From an uncultured Pelagibacteraceae bacterium (GTDB lineage Bacteria; Pseudomonadota; Alphaproteobacteria; Pelagibacterales; Pelagibacteraceae), in the NCBI GenBank assembly GCA_902572925.1, contig CACGHT010000002.1:1-64000 (forward strand): 64,000 bases of DNA, in the 5' to 3' direction. Within the stretch, counting starts at the first letter, position 1; every line of letters starts with the position of its first letter. Below the pieces are notes generated by a model. It worked only from the letters and a program-made list of their open reading frames with translations. It was not told where the DNA came from and searched no databases. Position numbers and translations under genes: made by a program. This document shows positions 45,966 through 54,644 of the stretch, one piece after another.

Positions 45966-46576
45966 CAATGAGCCCAAATATCGTCTTTGAATAGAGCAAG
46001 ATCTAAATCAACTCTTGTTTTTAAAAATTTTAAACAATCTTGATAAAGTTGAATCCTATTTTCTCTTTCTAATATTTTATTAAGTTCATTATTTATTTTA
46101 TGGAGATAAATAACATCATTAGCACAATATTTGAGTTGACCTTGAGAGAGCTCACCGCCGAAGTCCGTTGTTTGAAATTGTTTACTAATATCGACATTTA
46201 TAAATTCTTTTATCAATGTTTTAAGAGAGTGATTATCAGAAAAAGTACGTGCTATTTTAGATTGAATTTTAGTGCATTCAACGTTATTCACCTCGGTTTT
46301 AAGATAATATTTTATATGAGCCAAATCACTTCTAGCATAATGGAAAATCTTTTTAATATTTTTATCATTTAAAATTTTTATTAAGTTAGGTGCATTATAT
46401 TCACTCCTATCAAACTGAATTATGTGGGCATCTGAATTTCCAGTAGAGATTTGAATTAAACACAAAGGATCTCTTCTTACGTTCAGTCCCATAAATTCAC
46501 CATCCACAGCTATTATATTGCCCAATTTTAAATTCTCAGGTATATCAGTTTTATATAACTGTATATTATTACTCAT
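45965..46576 (-). CDS. rnd: Ribonuclease D-like 3'-5' exonuclease, catalytic domain only
   Basis: A 203-residue DEDD exonuclease: IAVDGEFMGLN (ExoI), HYARSDLAHIKYYL (ExoII) and YCANDVIYLHKI (ExoIII, DEDDy type with Tyr). E. coli RNase D is about 375 residues with two HRDC domains; these are absent here. The short form is common in alphaproteobacteria. It probably trims tRNA 3' ends. Its start faces the NDUFA9-like gene across just 16 bases. Confidence 0.88.
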   Translation of the reverse strand: MSNNIQLYKTDIPENLKLGNIIAVDGEFMGLNVRRDPLCLIQISTGNSDAHIIQFDRSEYNAPNLIKILNDKNIKKIFHYARSDLAHIKYYLKTEVNNVECTKIQSKIARTFSDNHSLKTLIKEFINVDISKQFQTTDFGGELSQGQLKYCANDVIYLHKINNELNKILERENRIQLYQDCLKFLKTRVDLDLALFKDDIWAH

Positions 46577-46592
46577 TTTAAAATATATATAT

Positions 46593-47558
46593 ATGAAAGC
46601 AAAAAATTGTCTAATTTTTGGTGGAAGTGGTCATATTGGAAGTAACTTAATTAGAAAATTAACAAAAAATAACCTCAGAGTTACGGTTGTTACGAGAAAT
46701 ATTCATCAAAAGGGCCTTAAAATCAAAACCCAAGCTAACGCTGGTTTTATTGATATTGTGGAGTCAACAATTTACGATGAAAAAAAAATTGAAAAATTAT
46801 TTAGTAAAGCTGATTACTGTATAAATTTAGTAGGTATTTTATATGAAAGTAAGAAAGGAAATAGTTTCAAAAACATACATACAATTTTTCCAACACTTTT
46901 GGCCAAATTGTGTAAAAAGTATAATATAAAACATTTTGTTCATTTATCAGCTTTAGGTATTAATAATGCTACAGACTCTCTTTATGCAATCTCTAAGCTT
47001 GATGGAGAAAAAAATATATTAAATATTTTTCCTAAAACAACGATACTGAGACCCTCTGTTGTTTTTTCAAATTCAGATAATTTTAGCACTCAATTTATGA
47101 CTTTATTGAACAGGCTTCCAATTTTTCCACTTTATTATTCAGGGAATACTAAATTTATGCCTATTCATTGCTCTGATTTAACAAGCATAATTCTTAATGT
47201 GATACAAAATGAGACAAAATCTCAAATTATAGAATGTGTTGGGCCTGAGGTTCTTTCTTTTAAAGAAATTTTGGAGATTTTACTTAATTTAATTGAAAAA
47301 AAAAGATTTCTTATTCCGCTTCCACTTTTTGCAGCTAACTTGACTGCAAAATTTTTTCAATTATTTCCTAATCCACTTTTAACCCAGGATCAATTAAGAC
47401 TGTTAAAATATGACAATATTACATCTGGTAAATACAAAACTAATTCTGAGATAGGTTTGCCTAGCAAGCTCTTTTTTAAAAATGAGGTTAAGAAATACTC
47501 ATATATGTGGAAAGAAGGAGGACAATTTTCTACTGAAAAATATAACGAAAAAAGTTAA
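46593..47558 (+). CDS. NDUFA9-like atypical short-chain dehydrogenase
   Basis: A 321-residue Rossmann protein starting MKAKNCLIFGGSGHIGSN. The GGSGHIG turn binds NAD(P); HLSALGI and YAISKLDGEK match the atypical SDR active-site region of the NDUFA9/complex I subfamily, and LRPSVVF and IECVGPEVLSFKEIL follow. A reading from 46518 exists but runs into rnd and adds nothing conserved. In mitochondria NDUFA9 is a structural subunit of complex I; in bacteria its role is less clear. Confidence 0.87.
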   Translation: MKAKNCLIFGGSGHIGSNLIRKLTKNNLRVTVVTRNIHQKGLKIKTQANAGFIDIVESTIYDEKKIEKLFSKADYCINLVGILYESKKGNSFKNIHTIFPTLLAKLCKKYNIKHFVHLSALGINNATDSLYAISKLDGEKNILNIFPKTTILRPSVVFSNSDNFSTQFMTLLNRLPIFPLYYSGNTKFMPIHCSDLTSIILNVIQNETKSQIIECVGPEVLSFKEILEILLNLIEKKRFLIPLPLFAANLTAKFFQLFPNPLLTQDQLRLLKYDNITSGKYKTNSEIGLPSKLFFKNEVKKYSYMWKEGGQFSTEKYNEKS

Positions 47559-47571
47559 TTTGAAATTTTAA

Positions 47572-48069
47572 TTACCTAATATTAATTTTTTTCTCATTAT
47601 TATAGTCATTATCATCTTCCTTATCATTGCTCTCCTCTTTTTTACCTTTTGGCTGATAAGCATATAATAAATGTAGTTTGCAATAGGAAAAATCTTTTAA
47701 AGATGTTCTACCACAGAAGTAAAACGATTTCTCATTTGGATGTCCTATTGGCCATTTACAAGAATTTTCATCTAACTCCTCTAATTGTTTTGGGTTCTCA
47801 GGTTCAAAATCTTTCTCAATAATTAATGATTTAAACTTACTTCTTCTTCCTCTTTTTAGCTTGTCTAAATTATTTTCGGCAGAGGTTTTTAAATTATGAT
47901 TTGAATTAGCTGTTCTAGTTTTAATTTTTGCAGATAAATTTAAACGATGAGCTTTACCAATTACTGCATTACGACTTATGCCACCAATTATTTCAGCTAT
48001 TTGACTTGCTGTGCTTCCTTTGCCCCATAATTCTTTTAATTTTGCTACTTTTTCATCATTCCAACTCAT
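47572..48069 (-). CDS. gcrA: Cell-cycle regulator GcrA
   Basis: A 165-residue transcription factor. The N-terminal helix-turn-helix MSWNDEKVAKLKELWGKG with SQIAEIIGGISRNAVIGKAHRL is the hallmark, and the C-terminal part contains CKWPIGHP and FCGRTSLKDFSYCKLHLLYAY, the sigma70-binding region. In Caulobacter it activates promoters whose GANTC sites are methylated by CcrM. No GANTC site was noticed in its own upstream region. A long inverted repeat lies just upstream. Confidence 0.95.
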   Translation of the reverse strand: MSWNDEKVAKLKELWGKGSTASQIAEIIGGISRNAVIGKAHRLNLSAKIKTRTANSNHNLKTSAENNLDKLKRGRRSKFKSLIIEKDFEPENPKQLEELDENSCKWPIGHPNEKSFYFCGRTSLKDFSYCKLHLLYAYQPKGKKEESNDKEDDNDYNNEKKINIR

Positions 48070-48073
48070 AATA

Positions 48074-48118
48074 CATCTATATAATGTGTTAAATTAAAAT
48101 ATACACACTATATAGATG
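48074..48118. repeat. 16-bp inverted repeat between gcrA and argD
   Basis: CATCTATATAATGTGT (48074-48089) and ACACACTATATAGATG (48103-48118) are inverted copies with 15 of 16 matches and a 13-base spacer. It starts 5 bases upstream of the gcrA start. The centres are 29 bases apart, close to three helical turns. No T run follows, so it is not a terminator. It looks like a paired operator. Confidence 0.7.
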
Positions 48119-48244
48119 CTAAAGACAAAAAATAACAAGACAATATTCAGGGTTATGCACAAAGTTTCAGAAAAAACTTTTCAATCTCTACTTGTATCAA
48201 TGTATTCTAAGAATATAGAAGTATATAAATTAATTTAATTTAAT

Positions 48245-49411
48245 ATGAGTTATTTAGCAAAAAATTATAGTAGAAAAAAAATCTCTTTTAAGTATGGAAA
48301 GGGTAGCTACTTATTCACAAAAGATAATAAAAAGTATTTGGATTTTGTTCAAGGTATAGCAGTAAATTCTCTGGGACATGCACACCCAAAATTGGTTAAA
48401 ACAATTAATAATCAATCAAAAAAACTTTGGCATGTTTCAAATGCATTTCAAATTCCTGAGGGAGAAAAATTGGCTAAAAAATTATGTCAAAAAACATTTG
48501 CAGATTATGTTATGTTTCAAAATAGTGGAGCAGAGGCTACAGAGGCAGCTATTAAAGTAGCTAGAAGATATTTTTACACTATTGGAAAACCAAATAAAAA
48601 TAGAATTTTATGTATAAAAAACTCATTTCATGGCAGAACATTAGCTTCAATTTATGCTAGTGGATCAAAAAAAATGACGGAAGGATTTGGCCCAAAAGTA
48701 GCAGGATTTGACCACTTTAGATTTGGAGATCATAAATCTCTTAAAAAAAAAATTACAAAAAAAACTGCAGCTATAATGATCGAACCGATCATGGGTGAAG
48801 GAGGTATAAAGGTTATACCAGACTGGTGTTTAAAAGAATTGAGAAAATTGTGTAATAAGAAAAAAATACTTCTTATTTTAGATGAAGTACAGTGCGGAAT
48901 TTCAAGAACAGGTAGTTTTTTTTCATTTGAAAAATCTAATATTAAACCTGATATCGTTCCAATTGCAAAGGGAATAGGTGGCGGATTTCCAATAGGTGCT
49001 GTTTTAATGAATAAAAAAGTTGCCTCCGGAATGGTTCCTGGAACTCACGGCTCCACTTTTGGTGGAAATCCTTTGGCCATGGCTGTTGGGAATGCAGTAA
49101 TGGATATAGTTTCAAGTAAAAAATTTTTAAAAAATATTGAAAATTTGTCAAAATATTTTCTATTTGAATTAAGTAATATTAAAGAAGCATATCCACATAT
49201 AATTAAGAGCATAAGAGGAAAAGGTTTCTTAATTGGAATTCAACTATATAAAGATCAAACAATTTTCATTAAAAAACTTATGGAAAATAAATTGCTTACA
49301 ATAAGAGCTTCTGAAAACGTTATTCGCATACTTCCTCCACTAAATGTAAAAAAAAAAGAGTTAGATCAAGCTTTAAATATCATCAATAAAGTCTGTAAAG
49401 AACTTAAATAG
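48245..49411 (+). CDS. argD: Acetylornithine aminotransferase
   Basis: A 388-residue class III PLP aminotransferase that interconverts N-acetylglutamate semialdehyde and acetylornithine. It has FQNSGAEATEAAIKVARRY (PLP phosphate), FHGRTLAS, LDEVQCGISRTG and the PLP lysine in PIAKGIGGGFPIGA. The protein could also act in lysine synthesis as the DapC transaminase. It precedes argF with a 1-base gap, and its leader carries short palindromes. Confidence 0.95.
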   Translation: MSYLAKNYSRKKISFKYGKGSYLFTKDNKKYLDFVQGIAVNSLGHAHPKLVKTINNQSKKLWHVSNAFQIPEGEKLAKKLCQKTFADYVMFQNSGAEATEAAIKVARRYFYTIGKPNKNRILCIKNSFHGRTLASIYASGSKKMTEGFGPKVAGFDHFRFGDHKSLKKKITKKTAAIMIEPIMGEGGIKVIPDWCLKELRKLCNKKKILLILDEVQCGISRTGSFFSFEKSNIKPDIVPIAKGIGGGFPIGAVLMNKKVASGMVPGTHGSTFGGNPLAMAVGNAVMDIVSSKKFLKNIENLSKYFLFELSNIKEAYPHIIKSIRGKGFLIGIQLYKDQTIFIKKLMENKLLTIRASENVIRILPPLNVKKKELDQALNIINKVCKELK

Positions 49412-49412
49412 T

Positions 49413-50342
49413 ATGAAAAATTTTATAAACTTAAAAGATATTCCAGTAAGTGATTTAAAAAAAATCCTCATTGATGCTAAAAGACGAAAGAAGTTGAGAA
49501 AAAAATTAGATAATCTTGAGGTTGATAAAGGAGCACCATTAAAAGGAAAATTATTGATACAAATGTTTGAGAAATCTAGTCTAAGAACTAGATTAAGTTT
49601 TTATTTAGCAATTAGACAATTAGGTGGTAGCACTTTAACACTTAGACCAGATGAGCTCCATTTATCAAAGGGTGGAGAGAGTATTCAAGACACAGCGAAA
49701 ATTTTATCAAATTTTGGAAATGCTTTTATGCTTAGAACCGATAGTGATGAAAAATTAAAGGAATTTGAAAAATATTTATCTATACCCATTATAAACGGCC
49801 TAAGCCCTAATTCACATCCTACACAAATTTTATCAGATATTTTTACTGTTGAGGAGATTAAGAGGACATCAATATCAAACTTGAATATTGCTTGGATTGG
49901 TGATTCTAATAATGTTCTAAATTCTTTGATTGCTGCCTCAATTAAGTTTTCTTTTAAACTTAAAATTGGATGTCCATCAAAATACAAGCCAAATAAAAAG
50001 ACCATGGGATATATTAAAAGCAACAAAAATAAAATTCTTATAACAAATAATTCGAAAAAAGCGGTAAAAGGTGCCGATGTAATCTTTTCAGATAAAGTAA
50101 TTTCTATGAATGATAAAGTAAATAAAACAAAAAAATTAAATCAATTTAAAAAATTTAAAATAAATAAAAAGTTAATGAGCCTTGCGAACAAGAATTGTAT
50201 TTTTCTTCACTGCTTGCCAAGAGGCAAAGAGGTAGAGGAAGATGTTTTTTTAAGTAATCAATCTAAAGTTTGGCAACAGGCTCTGAACAGAGTCCATGTT
50301 CAAAAATCTATATTACTTTACTGTTTTGGCAAATTAAGGTAA
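49413..50342 (+). CDS. argF: Ornithine carbamoyltransferase
   Basis: A 309-residue enzyme that makes citrulline from carbamoyl phosphate and ornithine. The carbamoyl-phosphate motif reads FEKSSLRTRLSF where the family has STRTR, and the HPCQ motif reads SHPTQ. The ornithine HCLP motif is intact in FLHCLPRGKEV. The general fold and position with argD support OTCase, though the two changes leave some doubt about kinetics or acceptor. Its stop overlaps cycM by 9 bases, tail to tail. Confidence 0.9.
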   Translation: MKNFINLKDIPVSDLKKILIDAKRRKKLRKKLDNLEVDKGAPLKGKLLIQMFEKSSLRTRLSFYLAIRQLGGSTLTLRPDELHLSKGGESIQDTAKILSNFGNAFMLRTDSDEKLKEFEKYLSIPIINGLSPNSHPTQILSDIFTVEEIKRTSISNLNIAWIGDSNNVLNSLIAASIKFSFKLKIGCPSKYKPNKKTMGYIKSNKNKILITNNSKKAVKGADVIFSDKVISMNDKVNKTKKLNQFKKFKINKKLMSLANKNCIFLHCLPRGKEVEEDVFLSNQSKVWQQALNRVHVQKSILLYCFGKLR

Positions 50343-50876
50343 TGGCAATGGATTATCTGAATTTTGATTCAAGTACAAAATAACAGAAGCTCTATCTTTT
50401 TCTTTTCTTAATCCAGCAAAGGCCATTTTAGTTCCCTTGATCCATTTAGCTGGTTTGAGTAGATACCCATTAAGTTCTTCAAAAGTCCAGGCTTTTCCGT
50501 AGGCGGTAAGAGCTTTGGAATATTTATAATCACCTACAGCACCCACATCTCTACCTACAACATTATACAATGCTGGACCAATATTATTTTTTCCACCTTT
50601 TACAATGGAATGACATGCAGCACATTTTTTAAAAACCTTTTCTCCTGTAGCGATATCTCCCATGGCGATTAATGCAGCTATATCAACCTTGTCTTCAGTT
50701 GGTTGCGAGCTTGTTTGTGAACTTACCACAGTTGTCTGCTCTATCTCAACTGAGTAACCAGGTGTTTTGGGCTTTTCAACATGAAAAATAACATTTGAAA
50801 GCTTTCCAATACCTATTATTAGAAGTGCTACCATTAAAATTGCAGCTATTAATTTATTTAGCTCGAAAGAATCCAT
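50334..50876 (-). CDS. cycM: Membrane-anchored cytochrome c (CycM type)
   Basis: A 180-residue c-type cytochrome. An N-terminal uncleaved anchor (AAILMVALLIIGIGKL) leads into a Pro/Ser/Thr linker and one haem domain. The haem site is CAACH (Cys85-His89), NIGPALYNVVGRDVG follows, and the axial Met is in KGTKMAFAG. It matches the alphaproteobacterial CycM family that passes electrons to terminal oxidase. The periplasmic side is implied by the anchor. Confidence 0.93.
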   Translation of the reverse strand: MDSFELNKLIAAILMVALLIIGIGKLSNVIFHVEKPKTPGYSVEIEQTTVVSSQTSSQPTEDKVDIAALIAMGDIATGEKVFKKCAACHSIVKGGKNNIGPALYNVVGRDVGAVGDYKYSKALTAYGKAWTFEELNGYLLKPAKWIKGTKMAFAGLRKEKDRASVILYLNQNSDNPLPLP

Positions 50877-50982
50877 TTATTAAAATTATTTCGAACATAT
50901 AGCATTATAAATATAAAATTGCTTATATTTTTAATGTACATTTTTGCCTCTATTTATATTGTAATGAAAAATTAAAAGAAAA

Positions 50983-51717
50983 ATGAAGACATTAGTTATA
51001 ATTCCCTCCAGATTATCAGCATCAAGATTACCAGGTAAACCCTTGCTTAAAATTAATGGATTATCAATCATTTCTCATGTTTATAAAAAAGCTCAAGAGG
51101 CTAATATTGGAGAGGTATTTGTTGCTGCAGAAGATCAAGAAATTATCGAAGATGTGAAAAAAAATGGTGGAGAAGCAATTTTGACAAGCAATAATCACAA
51201 AACAGGAACAGATAGAATTTACGAAGCTTTTGTGAAGCTAGGTAGAAAAGACATAGATTTAATCATGAATCTACAGGGAGACGAACCACTAATGAATATT
51301 GAGGATATTCAAAATTTAAATAAGCATATGATTAAGACTAAGCGTGATTTAGGAACCTTGGCAGCAAAAATTAATAATAAAAAAGTTTTTGAAAATCATG
51401 ATATTGTCAAGGTAATTACAGAAGAAAATTTAGATGACACAAAATTTCCTCGGGCAATAAATTTCATGAGAAAATTGGATAAAGAAAATAATCAGGCTTA
51501 TCATCATTTAGGAATTTATTGTTATAATGTAGAAATATTAAAAAAATTTATTTCTTTAAAACAGTCTCAAAATGAAATTGAAAATAGATTGGAACAGTTA
51601 AGAGCATTAGATAATAAAATTAATGTCAATGTAGCTCTAGCGAAATCATCACCGATTGGAGTAGATACCAAGGAAGATTTTATGGCTATAAAAAAAATAA
51701 TGGAATATAAATCATAA
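50983..51717 (+). CDS. kdsB: 3-deoxy-manno-octulosonate cytidylyltransferase
   Basis: A 244-residue enzyme that activates KDO as CMP-KDO. The nucleotide motif is IIPSRLSASRLPGKPLLKI, followed by TGTDRIYEAF, LQGDEPLM and HHLGIYCYN. Together with kdsD and lptBC it shows that a KDO-containing LPS core is made. It overlaps pheA by 1 base. Confidence 0.96.
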   Translation: MKTLVIIPSRLSASRLPGKPLLKINGLSIISHVYKKAQEANIGEVFVAAEDQEIIEDVKKNGGEAILTSNNHKTGTDRIYEAFVKLGRKDIDLIMNLQGDEPLMNIEDIQNLNKHMIKTKRDLGTLAAKINNKKVFENHDIVKVITEENLDDTKFPRAINFMRKLDKENNQAYHHLGIYCYNVEILKKFISLKQSQNEIENRLEQLRALDNKINVNVALAKSSPIGVDTKEDFMAIKKIMEYKS

Positions 51718-52553
51718 TGAGTAAAATTTATTTTCAAGGAACTTTTGGGGCATATTCTCACTTAGCTGCTTTATCTATAGACTCTAATGCTGAAGTAGTG
51801 CCCTGTAAAACTTTTGATGATTGTTTTGTTCAAGCATCACAAGATACAAATTCAAAAATTATAATTCCTGAGTCAAATAGAATTACTGGTAATATAGGAA
51901 TTGAATATTTGATTTTCGAATATAGATTAAATATTTATGCTGAGTATTTTCAAAAAATAGAACATAATTTACTGGGTTTACCAGGAACAAAAGTTTCAGA
52001 AATCAAGGATGTTTATTCTCATGCCCAAGCACTATCACAATGTTCAAAATTTATAAAATCAAATAAACTTACTGAACATGTAAGAGCTGACACGGCTGGA
52101 TCTGCAGAAATGGTTTCAAAAACTAAAGACAAAACTAAAGCTGCAATAGCTTCATCATTAAGTGCTAAAACATATAATTTAGAAATTATAAAAAATAATA
52201 TAGAAAACGAAAAAGGAAACTTAACAAGATTTCTTGTTATGGGTAAAAATATATCACAACCAGAATTTAGTGGAAAAAAATATATTACTTCCTTTTTATT
52301 TAAATTAAAAAGTAAACCGGCAGCTTTATATCAATCTTTAGGAGGGTTTGCTATTAATGGAGTAAATCTAACAAAGTTGCAAAGTTACCCTGAAAAAAAT
52401 TCTTTCGACTCTTTTTTCTTTTTATGCGATTTAGACGGTCATATTGAAGAACCAAGAGTGCAAAAATCACTAGAAGATTTAGGATTGCATTGTCAAGATT
52501 TTCACGTTCTAGGTGTTTTTGAAGCTGACAAACAAAGAGAAATAAATAAATAA
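51717..52553 (+). CDS. pheA: Prephenate dehydratase
   Basis: A 278-residue monofunctional enzyme that makes phenylpyruvate. The catalytic domain has FQGTFGAYSHLAAL and the NLTRFLVMG motif (Thr-Arg-Phe). An ACT domain (about 185-270) has SFLFKLKSKPAALYQSLGGF and LTKLQSYP, the phenylalanine-binding feedback site. No chorismate mutase domain is present. It is placed between kdsB and the SRP RNA. Confidence 0.95.
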   Translation: MSKIYFQGTFGAYSHLAALSIDSNAEVVPCKTFDDCFVQASQDTNSKIIIPESNRITGNIGIEYLIFEYRLNIYAEYFQKIEHNLLGLPGTKVSEIKDVYSHAQALSQCSKFIKSNKLTEHVRADTAGSAEMVSKTKDKTKAAIASSLSAKTYNLEIIKNNIENEKGNLTRFLVMGKNISQPEFSGKKYITSFLFKLKSKPAALYQSLGGFAINGVNLTKLQSYPEKNSFDSFFFLCDLDGHIEEPRVQKSLEDLGLHCQDFHVLGVFEADKQREINK

Positions 52554-52583
52554 CTTTTCTTGTAGATAAGAAATTATTACTGT

Positions 52584-52589
52584 TATAAT
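52584..52589 (+). promoter_or_regulatory. -10 box of the SRP RNA gene
   Basis: A perfect TATAAT lies exactly six bases before the first base of the GGAGGCTAGA stem of the SRP RNA, which places the start of transcription at the mature RNA end. A weak TTGTAG box lies 19 bases upstream. Confidence 0.6.
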
Positions 52590-52595
52590 AGTTTT

Positions 52596-52679
52596 GGAGG
52601 CTAGAGGTGGATGCTGCTTGAACCCGACCAGATCTTAACGGAAGCAGTCGTAAAGACAGTTTTTCAGGTTCTAGTCTCC
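52596..52679 (+). ncRNA. ffs: Signal recognition particle RNA (4.5S type)
   Basis: An 84-base hairpin RNA. The ends pair (GGAGGCTAGA with TCTAGTCTCC) and the apex carries the conserved SRP domain IV, GACCAGATC...GGAAGCAGTCG, with symmetric and asymmetric internal loops for Ffh. The apical loop reads TTAA rather than the GGAA of E. coli. It lies just before dnaX, a known position in many bacteria. Confidence 0.92.
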
Positions 52680-52687
52680 TAGTAAAT

Positions 52688-54331
52688 ATGAGCAATAATT
52701 CGAAAGTATTAGCACTTAAATATAGACCACAAAATTTTGATGATCTTATTGGTCAAGATGTAGTTGTAGAAACTATAACTAATTCAATAATGGCTAATAA
52801 AGTTCCCAATGCATATTTATTCACTGGAATTAGAGGAGTTGGAAAAACTACTATAGCAAGAATAGTTGCTAAGTCACTTAATTGTCCAAATGGAATTGAA
52901 AATAAGTGTAAAGGTAAATGTGATAATTGCGATGCCATAACTAATTCAAATCACATTGATGTTTTAGAAATGGATGCCGCGAGTAGAACTGGTGTTGATG
53001 ATGTTAGAGAATTAATTGAGTTTTCTAGATATGGACCAACATCATCAAAGTATAAGATCTTTATTATCGATGAGGTTCATATGTTAAGTAAACAAGCATT
53101 TAATGCTTTATTGAAAACTCTTGAAGAACCTCCAGAATATCTAAAATTTATCTTTGCAACAACTGAAATCAAAAAAATTCCGATTACAGTTATATCAAGA
53201 TGTCAAAGATTTGATTTATCAAGAATTAGATCATCTGAATTATTTAATTATATTAAAAAAATTAAGGATAAGGAGGGAGGTAAAATTGCTGATGAAGCAT
53301 TAAAATTAATAGTGAAAATTTCCGAGGGGTCAGTAAGAGATGCGCTATCCTTATTAGATAGAGCTTTATTGACTTTAAATCCAAAAACTGAATTAGATTT
53401 AAAATCAGCACAGAAAATTTTTGGTTTTTTTGATAAATCACAATTAATTGATTTATTTGAATTTATTCTTAAAGGAGATGAGATTAAAGTTATAGAGAGT
53501 TATAGAAAAATTTATGACCAAGGTGTTGAACCAAAAATCTTTATTAATGATTTCTTAGAATTACTTTATTACTTTAAAAATATTGAGTCATTAACATTAG
53601 AAAGTACAAATTTTTCATTAAATGATCAAGAATTTCAAAAGATCAAAGATTTAAATAAAAATCTTGATCCAAGCGTATTGATTTTATTTTGGCAATTTAC
53701 AATTTCGACCCTCGATGAACTTGCCATAGTTTCAAATCAACATTTATCAATGGAGATGTTTTTGTTAAGGCTGATGCATTTAAGTTCGATAAAATTACAG
53801 AAAAATACTGATATAAATTCTGTAACTGAAAATCCAGTTATAGATAAAGAAATTAATAATCAATCAAAACCAATAAATCAAATCAAGAATATTTATCAAG
53901 AGGAAAAAAGTAAACCAGAAATTCATAAAGAAGTTAAATCAGAAAAAAAAATATTTATTAATAGTTTAGAAAAATTAACACAGACCTGTCTCGATAAGAA
54001 AGAAAATAAACTAAAGTATGAGTTAGAAAAGAATGTAAATCTAGTAAAGTTTGAAAAAAATATGATTGAGATATCTTTTAATGAAAATTTAGATAAAAAT
54101 TTCGTTAAAGACCTTTCCTCAAAACTTTTTGATTGGACAGGTGAAAGATGGATTATTTCATTTAGCCAATTAAAAGGTGATATTTCAATGAGAGAGAAAA
54201 AACTTAAGTTAAAGAGATCTTTAATGGATGAAGCAAAAAATTCAAAAATTTATAAAGATGTAATAAAAAATTTTCCTGATGCTGAATTAACTGATATTAA
54301 TTTAAAAGGAGAGGATGAAACTAATGACTGA
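52688..54331 (+). CDS. dnaX: DNA polymerase III subunits gamma/tau
   Basis: A 547-residue clamp-loader ATPase. Walker A is TGIRGVGKTTIARI, a zinc-binding cysteine cluster (CPNG...CKGKCDNC) follows, Walker B is FIIDEVHMLS, and the SRC motif is in VISRCQRFDLSRI. The C-terminal third is Lys/Glu/Asn-rich and diverges, as usual for tau. The ATG is 8 bases after the SRP RNA. It overlaps ybaB by 8 bases. Confidence 0.96.
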   Translation: MSNNSKVLALKYRPQNFDDLIGQDVVVETITNSIMANKVPNAYLFTGIRGVGKTTIARIVAKSLNCPNGIENKCKGKCDNCDAITNSNHIDVLEMDAASRTGVDDVRELIEFSRYGPTSSKYKIFIIDEVHMLSKQAFNALLKTLEEPPEYLKFIFATTEIKKIPITVISRCQRFDLSRIRSSELFNYIKKIKDKEGGKIADEALKLIVKISEGSVRDALSLLDRALLTLNPKTELDLKSAQKIFGFFDKSQLIDLFEFILKGDEIKVIESYRKIYDQGVEPKIFINDFLELLYYFKNIESLTLESTNFSLNDQEFQKIKDLNKNLDPSVLILFWQFTISTLDELAIVSNQHLSMEMFLLRLMHLSSIKLQKNTDINSVTENPVIDKEINNQSKPINQIKNIYQEEKSKPEIHKEVKSEKKIFINSLEKLTQTCLDKKENKLKYELEKNVNLVKFEKNMIEISFNENLDKNFVKDLSSKLFDWTGERWIISFSQLKGDISMREKKLKLKRSLMDEAKNSKIYKDVIKNFPDAELTDINLKGEDETND

Positions 54332-54641
54332 TTTTACAAAAATTTTAGATAAAGCAAAAGAACTTGAGTCAAAAATGAAAGAAAGTCAGAAAAAAATAAA
54401 AGAAATAAAAGTTGAGGGAATTTCAGGCTCGAACTCAGTTACAGTAGTACTTGATGGGGATGGAGAAATGCAATCAATCAAATTATCTGAGGAAATTATG
54501 AGGGAAGATAAAACTATAATTGAAGACTTAATTGTTGCTGCTCATAACAGCGCTAAGTCACAACTCAAAACAAAAACAGCTGAAGAAATATCAAAAGCAA
54601 CAGGTGGACTTGGAATACCTGGATTTAAATGGCCATTATAG
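54324..54641 (+). CDS. ybaB: YbaB/EbfC family nucleoid-associated protein
   Basis: A 105-residue protein with the typical N-terminal helix (KAKELESKMKESQKKIKEIKVEG), a SNSVTVVLDGDGEMQSIKLS strand region and a C-terminal helix ending in GLGIPGFKWPL. It forms dimeric tweezers on DNA. The ATG at 54324 was chosen over one at 54315 because of GGAGAGG spacing. It lies in the conserved dnaX-ybaB-recR set. Confidence 0.93.
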   Translation: MTDFTKILDKAKELESKMKESQKKIKEIKVEGISGSNSVTVVLDGDGEMQSIKLSEEIMREDKTIIEDLIVAAHNSAKSQLKTKTAEEISKATGGLGIPGFKWPL

Positions 54642-54644
54642 TAA

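Noticed and set aside
48167-48186. Inverted repeat AAAGTTT/AAACTTT upstream of argD as an ArgR operator
   Set aside because: Seven bases of A/T repeat are likely by chance in this composition, and no second ArgR-like box is seen beside it.
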